Shown one piece after another: positions 10,024 through 18,886 of a DNA stretch of 64,000 bases. The stretch lies in contig JAPMOS010000026.1 of NCBI GenBank assembly GCA_027972325.1, positions 144,001 to 208,000 on the forward strand, in the 5' to 3' direction. Origin of the DNA: Paratrimastix pyriformis. Its lineage: Eukaryota; Preaxostyla; Paratrimastigidae. The notes under the pieces were generated by a model that saw only the letters and a program-made list of their open reading frames with translations, had not been told where the DNA came from and ran no database searches. Made by a program: the position numbers and the translations under genes. Every line of letters begins with the position of its first letter. The stretch's first letter is position 1.

Positions 10024-10153
10024 GCAGCAGCAGCAGCAGAAGGAGAAGGGGGCGAATGCTGATGAGGCGAAGGCGGGGAAGGGTGCTGCTGCGGGTGGCG
10101 CGACCACCAAGGAGACGGCGGAACAGCGGACTGTTGTTTGGATGATGGGCTAA
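8041..10153 (+). CDS. Host multi-exon gene ending in a polyglutamine exon
   Basis: Three coding islands are visible. The first (about 8,067-8,190) reads LLVAETLQTESDRGQAHTD and a helical continuation, after a TGCACAG acceptor-like site. The second (about 8,570-8,800) reads MEIVVWGCQRDELQHLDFVV followed by Ser-Pro repeats. The last exon (9,685-10,153) reads YRRPCASLSPYFPLVHPVES, a helical region, a run of about 25 Gln (9,965-10,036), then a Lys/Ala/Gly-rich tail to TAA at 10,151. The last exon follows a strong polypyrimidine tract ending in CAG. Tandem repeats fill the intron between. Function unknown; the exon order is inferred. Confidence 0.5.
8703..8785. repeat. (CCCCAG)n microsatellite
   Basis: About 13 copies of CCCCAG in a plus-strand Ser-Pro coding context. 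Confidence 0.85.
9195..9610. repeat. Intronic GGCTGGCTGTGG and CAT/CATCCAATT repeats
   Basis: A 260-bp array of GGCTGGCTGTGG-type units is followed by about 21 CAT triplets and then CATCCAATT units. All lie just before the polypyrimidine tract, so I read them as intron sequence. The polyhistidine reading is an artefact. Confidence 0.75.
9655..9684 (+). other. 3' splice site (polypyrimidine tract + CAG)
   Basis: About 25 bases of almost pure T/C (TTTTTTTCTCTCTCTC, then TTTCCAG) immediately precede the polyglutamine exon. This is the clearest spliceosomal signature in the window. Confidence 0.7.
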
Positions 10154-10960
10154 TCATGGTTGCTCACGCATATTCTTGCTCATACCCCCCCCCCCCACAC
10201 ACACACACACTCGCGCAGGACCACCACCACACACACGCCCCCAGACGCCCCTGCCCACCCGGTCGCCGGTTGGCGCCTGTGTCTGAGTGAGCCAAACGCA
10301 AACCACCCCAGCCAAACACAAACCACTACACCCTCCGACCCCTCAACCGCGTGTGTGTGACATGTGTGTGAATGTGTATGTTTGTGCGTTGAACAAAAAA
10401 GAATTCCGGATGGCACAATCTTATTCCAGAATTACGATCCCCTGTACAGTTGTCCGAAATATAGTACCCCCTACAGCCCACGAAAAATAATACCCCCCCC
10501 TGTTTTTCGGGTCATTTTTCTAATTTAGGACCCGGGTACTAAATTTCGTGTTTTACGGTAGGCGTCAAGAAGGGGGAAAACAAAATCCAAAAACAAAAGC
10601 GGGAATGGTGTGTGGTGGTGGGATCGAAGGCACAGACCCATCCGCCTGCAGGGATCGGGAAAGGGGCGGGGCGAAAACCTTGCTGCGGTCGCGTTGGGCG
10701 CTGTCGGACGACAGTGCGCGGGGAACAAAGAAGAATGGGCTGAGTCTTAGAAGAAGGAGCAAACAGACCGGGAGATGGGCCACGCGCGGGGGCTGCAGAA
10801 GCGGTCACTGCGGCGGTGGCGATGGCGGCGGCAGTGCAGGGAATCGGAGAGGATACGTCTAGGCAGAATGAGAACCAAGCAGAAGGGGGGGAAGTGAAAT
10901 GAGCGCAGTCTGTCAGCAGCAAATAGGCAGAAACAACTACCACCGAATCCGAATCACACC
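10154..10960. other. Intergenic region, no gene supported
   Basis: Holds a C/A-rich tract (10,185-10,260) and GC-rich sequence. A 134-residue minus-strand frame (10,539-10,943) has no conserved-looking content. Convergent 3' ends of the genes at 10,153 (+) and 10,961 (-) flank it. Confidence 0.5.
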
Positions 10961-11190
10961 TCAGACCATGCGGAGGAAAGCGCCGGTGAACGAACTCAGC
11001 GAGGATGCCTGCAGGGACTGCAGGGATCGGGAGGCCGACGAAGTTCCGATCGCTGAATATTTTAGAAGCTCCTTTTGAGAAGGGTAACTGTCGGAAAAAA
11101 GCTGCAACACGCCCTCATTCAGCTGGAGAAGCTGATTCTTGACTTTGACTGGCAATGCCAGAGACTGGACAAGAGAACGAAATTCTTCCA
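10961..11190 (-). CDS. Host gene, last exon (helical protein of unknown function)
   Basis: The minus-strand exon reads VEEFRSLVQSLALPVKVK, an amphipathic helix pair, and a Ser-rich C-terminus ending FLRMV-stop (TGA at 10,961). It is preceded by a polypyrimidine tract ending in CCGCAG (11,191-11,196 on plus), a good acceptor. The 5' exons are not evident, and the gene is cut off or continues where LINE sequence starts near 11.6 kb. Confidence 0.45.
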
Positions 11191-11404
11191 CTGCGGAGAG
11201 GGGGTGTGAAAAAATCAGCGCCCAACAAAACAGCCGGGAGGGCGGACAAGGTGTTGCCATGCTTTTCGCGGGCAAGTGCGAACCTTGAGTTGGGAGAAGA
11301 GAGAGAGATAGCGTGTTCAACCTCAACGGCACGCAGACTAAGTTGAAACTCAAATTATTGCATTCAAGTAGTCTGTCACTCTCCTGAGTCCTCGCATGCC
11401 ACAC

Positions 11405-11630
11405 GCGTCCACTAAGCGTGCGAATCGAGGGAGCGCTCGGTGGAGATAGTCAATGGTCACTGACTTCCTGGTTCTTCGTCGTGCTCTTCATGGGTCTCGT
11501 TTGTTCTCGTCGCCGTCACTCCTGATCGACGGCAGTAGGACTCCGTTGCTCCGATTGCTCCGACCGGGCAAGATGGAGCTGGTGATGGTGCCGGGGTGGT
11601 GCGTCGTGTGCGCGATCCGTCCGTCGCTCT
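11405..11630. other. LINE 3' untranslated region and host junction
   Basis: Follows the stop of the 5'-truncated LINE. The precise 3' junction and any target duplication could not be placed. Confidence 0.4.
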
Positions 11631-13032
11631 CTAGGCGGCGCGACCTGGGGGGGCGCGGCTCCCCGCTCTTGCCGGTCTGCCGTCGGTCTTCCGCATGCCG
11701 CCGCTCATGGTTGCTGCGCACCTCATGCCGAACAGGGCGAGCATGCTCTCCACCAGCTGCGTCCCGATGCGCCGGCAGAGGCTTTGTACATCCAGCCTGG
11801 CCTTGCCCCTCATCTCCAGGCGCCTTTTCCTGGCCTCAGCGTCCTCCGGCGGTCGTGGCTCTCTGCCCTTCCTCTGCGGCGCTCCCAGCGGGCTCAGTGA
11901 CAGCTCGAGGAGCTCCTGGTACGTCAGGCGCGGCACAATGCCTGTGCTCCCGAAGAGGAGGATGCGGTACCGGCACGCTCGCCCGCTCCTGGCGAGGGCC
12001 TCGCAGAGGGGCCCGTACTTCGCGCTTTTGGCCTGGAACGCCTTCTCAAAGTTCGAGGTGACCTGGATCTCCAGGACCTCCATTCCGCCGTCCGGCCGCC
12101 CCAGGACGATGTCCGGATGCTGGTCCCTGGCCTCCGGCACCGCGGCAAGGACCTCTTCTGGGAAGGCTGCCTGCTTGTTTGTTCTGGCCACCCCGTGGTA
12201 TCCAAACTTGTGCGGGACCCTCTGGGCCAGGAACCTGAAGACCCGGTCCGTGATGGCGTCACTCCTCTTGACGTAGTAGTCTCCGAACTTCCTGCCGCAT
12301 CCTCCCAGCAGGTGGCTCTGCGTCTCGGGGGCCCCGCATCCAAAGGGGCACCAGCAGTCCCCTCCGCCGCCGAACCGGGCCGACACGGCCTTCACGCCCG
12401 GGAAGGCGTGGAAAAACCCGAAGCAGATGTTCCGGAGCTGCTGGACCGGGCGCGTGATCTTGCCAGCCCAGCCCGACGAGAGCTTCCCCTCCAGGGGGTC
12501 CAGGGTGTACCACCACCCCGTGGGCGCCTTCAGCCATTCCTCCGCGATGTCCTCCTCGTTCCACCATTCGGCGGTCCGCTTGGCCGCCGCCTCACTCAGC
12601 AGCCTGTAGCAGAAGGGCAGGTCCCCTGCGGGCGGCCCGCTCGCCCTCGGTCCCACCGGGGTCTCCGCCTCGACGGTGATCATCTGGAGCGCGACCTGCA
12701 GGCCCGTGGTGGGTGTCCGGTCCAAGAAGCCGAGCGGCATGGGAGGCTTCCCCCTCGCCGCCTCCGCCGCTGCTCTGGCCTGTCGATCGACCCACTGGTT
12801 CGCCGGCAGGCGAGGTGCCGGGAGCGCCACTTCGTCGAGGTGGGCCGGGCAGTAGCGCAGCACCAGCCGGGGATACTTCAGCAGCTCTCGCCTGATCTCG
12901 CCAACTACGGCCCGGTAGCGCGCCACGCGGGCCACGCCCGCAATGGCCCCCAGGGTGTACTGCGAATCGCTGAGGAGGATGTAGTTCGCCCGCCGGTCTG
13001 CCTGCTCCTCCTCCAGAAGTCTCAGGGCCATG
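11631..13032 (-). CDS. RLE-type LINE, 5'-truncated copy (RNase H end, zinc finger, endonuclease)
   Basis: C-terminal polyprotein of a non-LTR retrotransposon. In order: the second half of RNase H (LLSDSQYTLGA; ANQWVDRQARAAAEAA), a linker domain (WWNEEDIAEEWL), a CCHC zinc finger (CPFGCGAPETQSHLLGGC) and a restriction-like endonuclease with the PD...E..Q...K..KY pattern (HPDIVLGRPDGG, KSAKYGPL). R2, NeSL and Utopia clades are known to end CCHC-RLE, and an RNase H also occurs in some of them. The frame is open throughout this part and ends at TAG 11,631. RT is missing; the copy starts abruptly at about 13,032 against satellite-containing element DNA, as expected of incomplete target-primed reverse transcription. 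Confidence 0.85.
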
Positions 13033-14096
13033 CTCCCCAGACGATGGTGTGCCAGGACATATCCCAGGACATGATGAGCACACAGGCCCGTCCCGGAAAA
13101 AGCACCAATCCTTGGTGCTGCTGCCGTGCAGCAGTGCACACCAGAGGGCAGCAGGGCGCCCTCAAGAACACCCACCCCGAGCAATGTGGGTGTGGGTGCA
13201 GTGAACCCGAACGTGCAAAGGCACATCGCACGGCACCGCCCTTCACTGTGGTCGTGAAGACATGTGTGGGTAAATATACCCCTGTCGAGAGATCCACCCG
13301 TCGGGGTGTAAACTATCCCACCTCGGTGCTGGGAGTCCATCAACACACCGGGAAATATGGGCACCCAAGCATATGAGAGCATCAGCAAGCAGCGCGGGTG
13401 ATGAACACAACGAGCTGAGAAACATATCAAGGTAAAGCCAGCGGCGGTGCAAGCATGCCCAGTCTCGGTATTGGGTTGATGGTCATGGGTAAACACAGGA
13501 AAGAAAAACCATCAATCCCTGGTGCCAATGTACCACAAGGGGAGGACCAGCACCGACCCTCAGGTGTGGAGAGGATCCACTGAGGAAAGAAGTGGAAACT
13601 ATTAGGCTTGCTGGCGGTCAGTGAACTATCTTTATTCTCTAGCAGTGCCGAAGTCCCAAAGTTTTCTGACCCCGACCGCCAGCTTCCAAACGTGCGACCC
13701 GTGGGTGCAGCAGTCTGTGCGCCTGTCCCTGACATGCTCTTACCGAGAGGATGTCTTTTCTCGGGATCTGGTCTCGCAGTCTGTTGTTGTTTCCGACCCA
13801 GTGAGAGTGGTCTGTGTGAGCATCGGTGTGGGCGCGGACCAGCACAGGTTCGCCAAACCAAATGCTCTCAGTCATGCATGTCCGTGTGTGAGGTGTAATC
13901 TCACTACGGGCAGGAAAACACCCAACGGGGAGCAGAAATGCTTGACCCCGCTGTGGGAACCACGGGTCAAGTGCACAGTCCTCAGTCTCGTTAGTGAATG
14001 GACAGAGTGACCCCAAGCAGGAGTGATTGCAATGGGTCCAAGACAGGGGTGCTCGCCCTCCCGGGACGGAGCCCCCCCCCTCATGTCCCTTGGAGG

Positions 14097-14892
14097 CGGA
14101 CTTCATGTCCCACATGGAAGCATGGCGGTCGCCACACCATGTTTCGGAGGTCTTATACCCTTTCGGAACCGAGGGAAACACTCCCCGTTGCTCTTTCCCA
14201 CAGGAAATACGTTTGGATTGAAATGAGGGAAACTGCGTGTGCACGACGGGCCTGGGCCACCACCCCGCGCGGGGCGGGAGGAGCATGACGTCCAAACAAA
14301 TGTCCCCCAAGATGAGGAGACGTGTTCTAAGGAACTGGTCCGTCTTTTCCTCAAGTCCAGGATCGCGAGCTTCCAGGACATATAGGCCCCACGGTCGCGT
14401 TCTCTACTTCGACCATACACACCAGGGTGGTCCACCCCCTCGAGGCGGGGGTCTGCATCTGGCCTTGGATTTGCGGGCCATCCAGTCTCCTCGGTCATCG
14501 CAAACAACCAGAAGGGAGCGGCACCAACTGCCGCCCTCACCCCCCCCGGGGCCCCCACCGGTGGGGCACGGGAAGAGCGCCCCAGGGGTCCGGCGCTATA
14601 GAAGTGGGGCCCCGAAAATGGGCAGTGCTGACCACAATCAACACCCCAGTGAGGGGGTGAGGAAGCGCCAATGACCGGGGGCGCGATGCAAATACCCCGG
14701 CAACCTTCAGGCGCGGCAAGATGGGGCCCGAATGCCTTCACAGCAGCAGAGGGAAAGTCCGTCGGATGTTCTCTCTCCTTCCTCTTTGGGTGACACACTC
14801 CGGCTGCGTACTCCCCACACCCACACGGACTCCCTCGGCACCCATGTACACATTCCAGTCACTGCCCATCACTCCGTCTCATCCCATCCCCA
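14097..14892. other. Inverted 796-bp internal segment
   Basis: Outside this segment the copy is collinear with those at 24.0-26.7 and 38.6-41.2 kb. The flanks GGAGG (left) and TAACGAGTCATCG (right) are identical in all three. Inside, the sequence is the exact reverse complement of 24,729-25,500 and 39,218-40,012, to the base at both ends. No obvious inverted repeats flank it. Confidence 0.85.
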
Positions 14893-15217
14893 TAACGAGT
14901 CATCGTGTCTCTCGCGTCTCCGATTCGAAACCGGGGAGTTGGCTGTTCCCCTGGTGCGCGCCCAAAATAGGTGAAGCTCCTCTCCTGTAACCGCCTATGA
15001 ACACATGAGACGACTCCCCCCACGCGGTCGAGAAAATGACGGGCCAGTGTGTCGAAAGAAGCACGTGTGGGGAGAAGCTCGCAGTGGGCGTCGTTGTAAA
15101 ATCCTGCGAGTTGTGCCGCAGAAACCGCGCCTGTATGCCCGCAGATCATCCGGGGCCATGAGTCGGCTCCCGGATCGACCGGGATCGTGGTGGACATGGG
15201 ACCTCCTGCCTTGCTAC

Positions 15218-15287
15218 GCGACAACATGGGCCCCGCGACAACATGGGCCACGCGACAACATGGGCCACGCGACAACATGGGCCACGC
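15218..15287. repeat. 17-bp tandem repeat, four copies
   Basis: Unit GCGACAACATGGGCCAC. Also present in the other beta copies at 25,827-25,896 and 40,337-40,406. Confidence 0.9.
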
Positions 15288-15514
15288 GAAGATGGTCGAA
15301 GTCAAACGTTCTGGCCGAAGTGGGAGGTTTGCCCTCTGGCAGGCCCGAGCCAAAGACTGGCCAGGGAATGAAGAGGGCGACGTGAAGATGCCAAGCGCAG
15401 ACCCACAAGACCACTGAGTGGGTCCGCAGTGTCTGACATGGGCAGAAGAGAGACCCCCAGCATTGCATTTCCGAGATCCTCTAAGCCGCCTGTCAAATGA
15501 CGCTGGTGATGAAA

Positions 15515-15900
15515 TTCCTTCAAAGGAATTGAACAGACTGTATGAAAAAGTTTGTTGGTGTGCCCAACAAGGACCGTGGGGTCGATAGAACAGAGTATCG
15601 AACTGATTCGTCAGCCCTTTCGACGAGAGACCAATGAATAAATTCCTTCAAAGGAATTAAACAGACTGTATGAAAAAGTTTGTTGGTGTGCCCAACAAGG
15701 ACCGTGGGGTCGATAGAACAGAGTATCGAACTGATTCGCCAGCCCTTTCGACCGCAAAGTCAGATAGACCAGTGAATAAATTCCTTCAAAGGAATTAAAC
15801 AGACTGTCCAACATAGGTTGTTGGCATGTGGAATGAGCCCCGTGGGGCCGAATGAGCAGAGTATCAAACTGATTCGCCCAAAACGTGACGTCGTGGTCTG
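15515..15900. repeat. Three ~125-140 bp tandem repeats, each rich in hairpins
   Basis: Each unit begins with the near-palindrome AATTCCTTCAAAGGAATT, then TTGTTGG...CCAACAA (or CCAACA...TTGTTGG in unit 3), a CCGTGGGG element and CGAT...ATCG. Stems are conserved although unit 3 has changed on both sides (CCAACATAGGTTGTTGG). Homologous arrays lie at 26,120-26,510 and 40,628-41,020. This suggests a structured nucleic acid rather than a protein. Confidence 0.75.
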
Positions 15901-16862
15901 GTGGGTCTGTCCGCGAATGGGTGTGTCATGGTTGCTTTGAAACTGAACAGACACCTCAAGCACGCATCCTTCGTCCCGAAGCAATGAGTATTCCAGCGCA
16001 TGTCGCGGTGACCAGGCAACAACGAATAGTGCCATTCCAAAGGAACTGCGGCGAGACCCCACTCGAATGTCTTTGCGGTTGATGGCGCAAATCAGCCCAA
16101 GCCCCAACGAGCGAAGTCAGTTCAAAGTTGCACGCAGGACTGTCACGAAAACGGAATAAAGACTATCTTTCTTTGTGCTTCTTTTCCGTTTTGGTGTTTC
16201 TGATCTTTGTTTGGAAGTTTTTGTTTCCTTCCGTTTTTGGTTTGTAAAAACCAAAATATAAAGCGAGTGCTATTGTGACGCCACAGACCCGGAAAGGAGG
16301 TCACAGATTCTGAGATTCCAGGTCATTCTTCTCCAGTTCGTCCGGGAGAGTTGAGAGGCCAGCAAAAGGGCCTGTCACCCTCACAAAGTAAGACACCCGG
16401 TGACCCACGAGGAGGTGGGAAAGAGAGAGACGCGATGAGTTGAACAATTAGATCAGTCGTTCCAGTCTACAAGACAGGGGTGGGAAAGTGAAACGTGGAG
16501 GCCTTGAAAACTCAGTTGAAAAACGGCCCGGGCTTTCAGAGCGCAAGAGAGCGGCACTTTGCCGACATCTCGAAATCATTCCAAACCTCCACCAAAAACA
16601 AAATCCATAGTCTTCAGGGCTCGAGAAACTATTCGAAAATAAGATAAAACCATAGAAACCCGAAAACCCCGGGATAAAAACTTGCGTTGCGATTTGCTTA
16701 TTGCGCAAAAGGACAAGTCGACTGCCGGCACTGACATGACATGTCAAATTCTTTTTGATAAATTTTTTGGATGTCAGTGCCGTTTTGCGTGCTTGCTGTG
16801 CAAGTGTTCACTCTGTCTTGGTTTGGGTTTGTTTGGGGAAGAGATTACTCGGCTATCCCACC

Positions 16863-17609
16863 AATGCTTTGAAAGAAAGGATGAAGTTCAGTTTGTATTG
16901 AAAAATGGACGCGTCAAAACTTGTGCAGCCCCGTGCACGTTAAGTAACTGTCAGATTTCTTAGTAAATGTCGAGCTATCTTATTCATATAGTGCTGTTTC
17001 GAAAAAGCCGTGGCTGTGAACGTCGATGTACGCTCTGTCACGAGTTACCGTTTTGTATAGGCAAAAATTGTGGAAATTTCTAAGTCACCTCACCACACAG
17101 TAAAGTTATGGTTGCATCACAACCAAGCGAAAACGAGGCAAATATCAACATTGGAGCCCTCAACTACACACAAAAGCCTATTAGAATATAGTGTCAGATT
17201 GAGTATGTTACCATTCTGTCAACATGCGATATCTCATGTCAAAATTTTTTTTGTGACAGGTGAAACTTTTTATGCATGATTTGTATGAAACGCATCATGT
17301 TCCTTTCAATAAACCTTGATTCGACGCAGAAAACACTCATTTTGAACCAGTGGATGAACAAAAATCCAAATTACCTCACTCTTATAGGCACTCATCTTGT
17401 CACCAATTCAGTCACCAGAAGTATGGAGCTATTTTGTAGTAATCCGGGGTTTATACACTGACCAAATCATTAATAATGTGACTAGTGAAGCAGCAATACC
17501 AGTTTTCGTTGGAACAGATAACAAAGGACTCGAATTGTCACCAACATCAACTTTAACGAGAACGTATGACTATTCGATATTGGACGAAACAGGACAACCT
17601 ACAACTGAT
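16863..17609. pseudogene. AT-rich fossil coding remains (copy 1)
   Basis: AT-rich sequence unlike the surrounding GC-rich elements, with coding-like remains spread over more than one frame and clearly broken. Family not determined; its composition resembles the Polinton-like DNA at 56-64 kb, so it is probably the virus-like DNA into which the USP-LINE inserted. An identical copy lies at 31,452-32,198. Age: older than the duplication and than the LINE insertion. Confidence 0.4.
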
Positions 17610-17797
17610 GTGTGTGTGTGTGTGTGTGTGATACATCTCGGCTCTCGCCGAGTCCGGACTCGGGCCGAAGCCCGGCGGGTGACATAAACCCCCCGGGACG
17701 CCCTCCCCGCGAGACGAGCTCGCAGGATGGGACGCCCCAAGAGGTCCATGGGTCGGCTACCGCCCCTCAATTGGGGCGGTCGCCACCGACCGCCAGG

Positions 17798-18886
17798 CTA
17801 AGGCTCTTCATTCATCCCTTCTTCATTTTTCTCGTTCTTCTTCCTCTGCTGAATCGCGACGAGCATGGTTTTTCGAAGTCCCCCAATTTCGCTTCCAATC
17901 TCCCTCTGCGTCTCGTCGTCCACAACCCCAAGTTCTGCCGCCAGCCTGCAGTCGTTCGCGTATTCCTCCCGATATCCGCACTTCATTCGAAGTCGCCGAG
18001 CCACCTTCCGTACCACCCCTTCTGTGATCCCTCTCCAGTTGTACCTGACCTCACCTTCCAGGGGGCGCCCCTCATAGTCCGCTTTCACCTGTCTTGCTCC
18101 CGCTTCCCTCATCAGCATGTTCTCCAGTGCCCACAATGGGGCCGGGTCCATCGGGAATCTGTCTCGGGCCCTCTGGTTCTCAAAGAGCAGGATGCCCACG
18201 TCAAACGGGGCCTTCCCGGTTTCTTTCACTCCCGTCCGCCAGAAGCTCGGCTCCCAGAAGGCAAATCCCCCCTGCTCGATCACGAACAACTCCCTCAGTT
18301 GCATATCTCCTCTCAGAGCCAGACCGACGCCATGCTGCGCCTTTTCTCCCAGACCCGGACGCGTTCGGTTGGGTTTCCCCACTCCGTACGGCACGATCGC
18401 GATACACCGGAAAGCCCTCTTCCCTGCTCTTCCGATTGGGCTCTCGGCCCAGTCTCCAATTGCATTAAATAGCTGATCCATTGAGGCTTGAGGGTTGTAC
18501 TCAGGGTTGGCAAAGATCAGCAAGTCGCGATTCTCCTTGAAGAGCGCATACCCATCCAGCGATCCTCCCAAGAACCAATCATCTTTGCTGGGTGTTCTGT
18601 ACTCAGGAAAGCTCAAATCTGCATTCCCAGGATGCGAGAAAACCATCGTCGTCAAACTGCCAGCTTGCCTGAGCAGAGCGGACACCCCGTGGGGGGTCGT
18701 CCACTGGTTCCGCAGGGTGCTCTTGTGTGTCTGTCCTTTCCCCATGGCTGTATCATTCCCTTCCTCATACCTATCGCACATTTTTGCCACTTCTTGCGAG
18801 AAGGTTTCCCAAAAGCTGTCCCAAGTCCGGGCGCGATACCACCGCCCGCGTGATCGCTCAATGAGCTCCCAGAGTGTCTTTCGCAA
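17798..18886 (-). CDS. LINE C-terminal methyltransferase-like domain (copy 1)
   Basis: A 362-codon frame overlapping the RNase H frame by 29 bp, with TTG as first codon, so it is probably reached by frameshift or was separated by one mutation. Residues 45-150 show the layout of Rossmann adenine methyltransferases of the Dam/PCIF1 type: NQWTTP near the start, a VFSHPGNADLSFPEY segment, a D-W-F-G-G-SLDGYALF segment and ANPEYNP, resembling the NPPY/F catalytic motif, followed by a strand with VPYG. A second region (FAFWEPSFWRTG, FDVGILLFENQ) follows. The match is to motif order only, since I could not run a profile search. A retrotransposon-borne nucleic-acid methyltransferase is the best guess; an RNA-binding domain is the alternative. 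Confidence 0.45.
   Translation of the reverse strand: MRKTLWELIERSRGRWYRARTWDSFWETFSQEVAKMCDRYEEGNDTAMGKGQTHKSTLRNQWTTPHGVSALLRQAGSLTTMVFSHPGNADLSFPEYRTPSKDDWFLGGSLDGYALFKENRDLLIFANPEYNPQASMDQLFNAIGDWAESPIGRAGKRAFRCIAIVPYGVGKPNRTRPGLGEKAQHGVGLALRGDMQLRELFVIEQGGFAFWEPSFWRTGVKETGKAPFDVGILLFENQRARDRFPMDPAPLWALENMLMREAGARQVKADYEGRPLEGEVRYNWRGITEGVVRKVARRLRMKCGYREEYANDCRLAAELGVVDDETQREIGSEIGGLRKTMLVAIQQRKKNEKNEEGMNEEP

Larger units (their letters stand above)
13033..16862. mobile_element. Beta-like TIR element with an alpha-type right end (left end lost)
   Basis: Matches beta elements at 23.8-27.4 kb and 38.2-41.9 kb over nearly all its length. Its right terminus (16,837-16,862) is however the alpha-type end, AAGAGATTACTCGG plus CTATCCCACC. 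It contains one satellite-like stretch at the left, then noncoding GC-rich sequence, a 17-bp repeat array, three hairpin-rich tandem repeats and the 128-bp subterminal block (about 16,710-16,838) shared by alpha and beta. No transposase is encoded. The left end is replaced by the truncated LINE. A 796-bp internal segment is inverted relative to the other copies. Confidence 0.75.

Noticed and set aside
13427-14310. Several 100-230 codon minus-strand frames in beta (also at 24.1-24.5 and 38.5-39.4 kb)
   Set aside because: They shift frame between copies by indels and cross the inverted block; no protein-like pattern. Not called as genes.
15515-15900. Hammerhead ribozyme
   Set aside because: CTGTATGA and GAAA-like strings occur, but the CUGAUGA...GAAA core and the three-stem geometry are not present on either strand.
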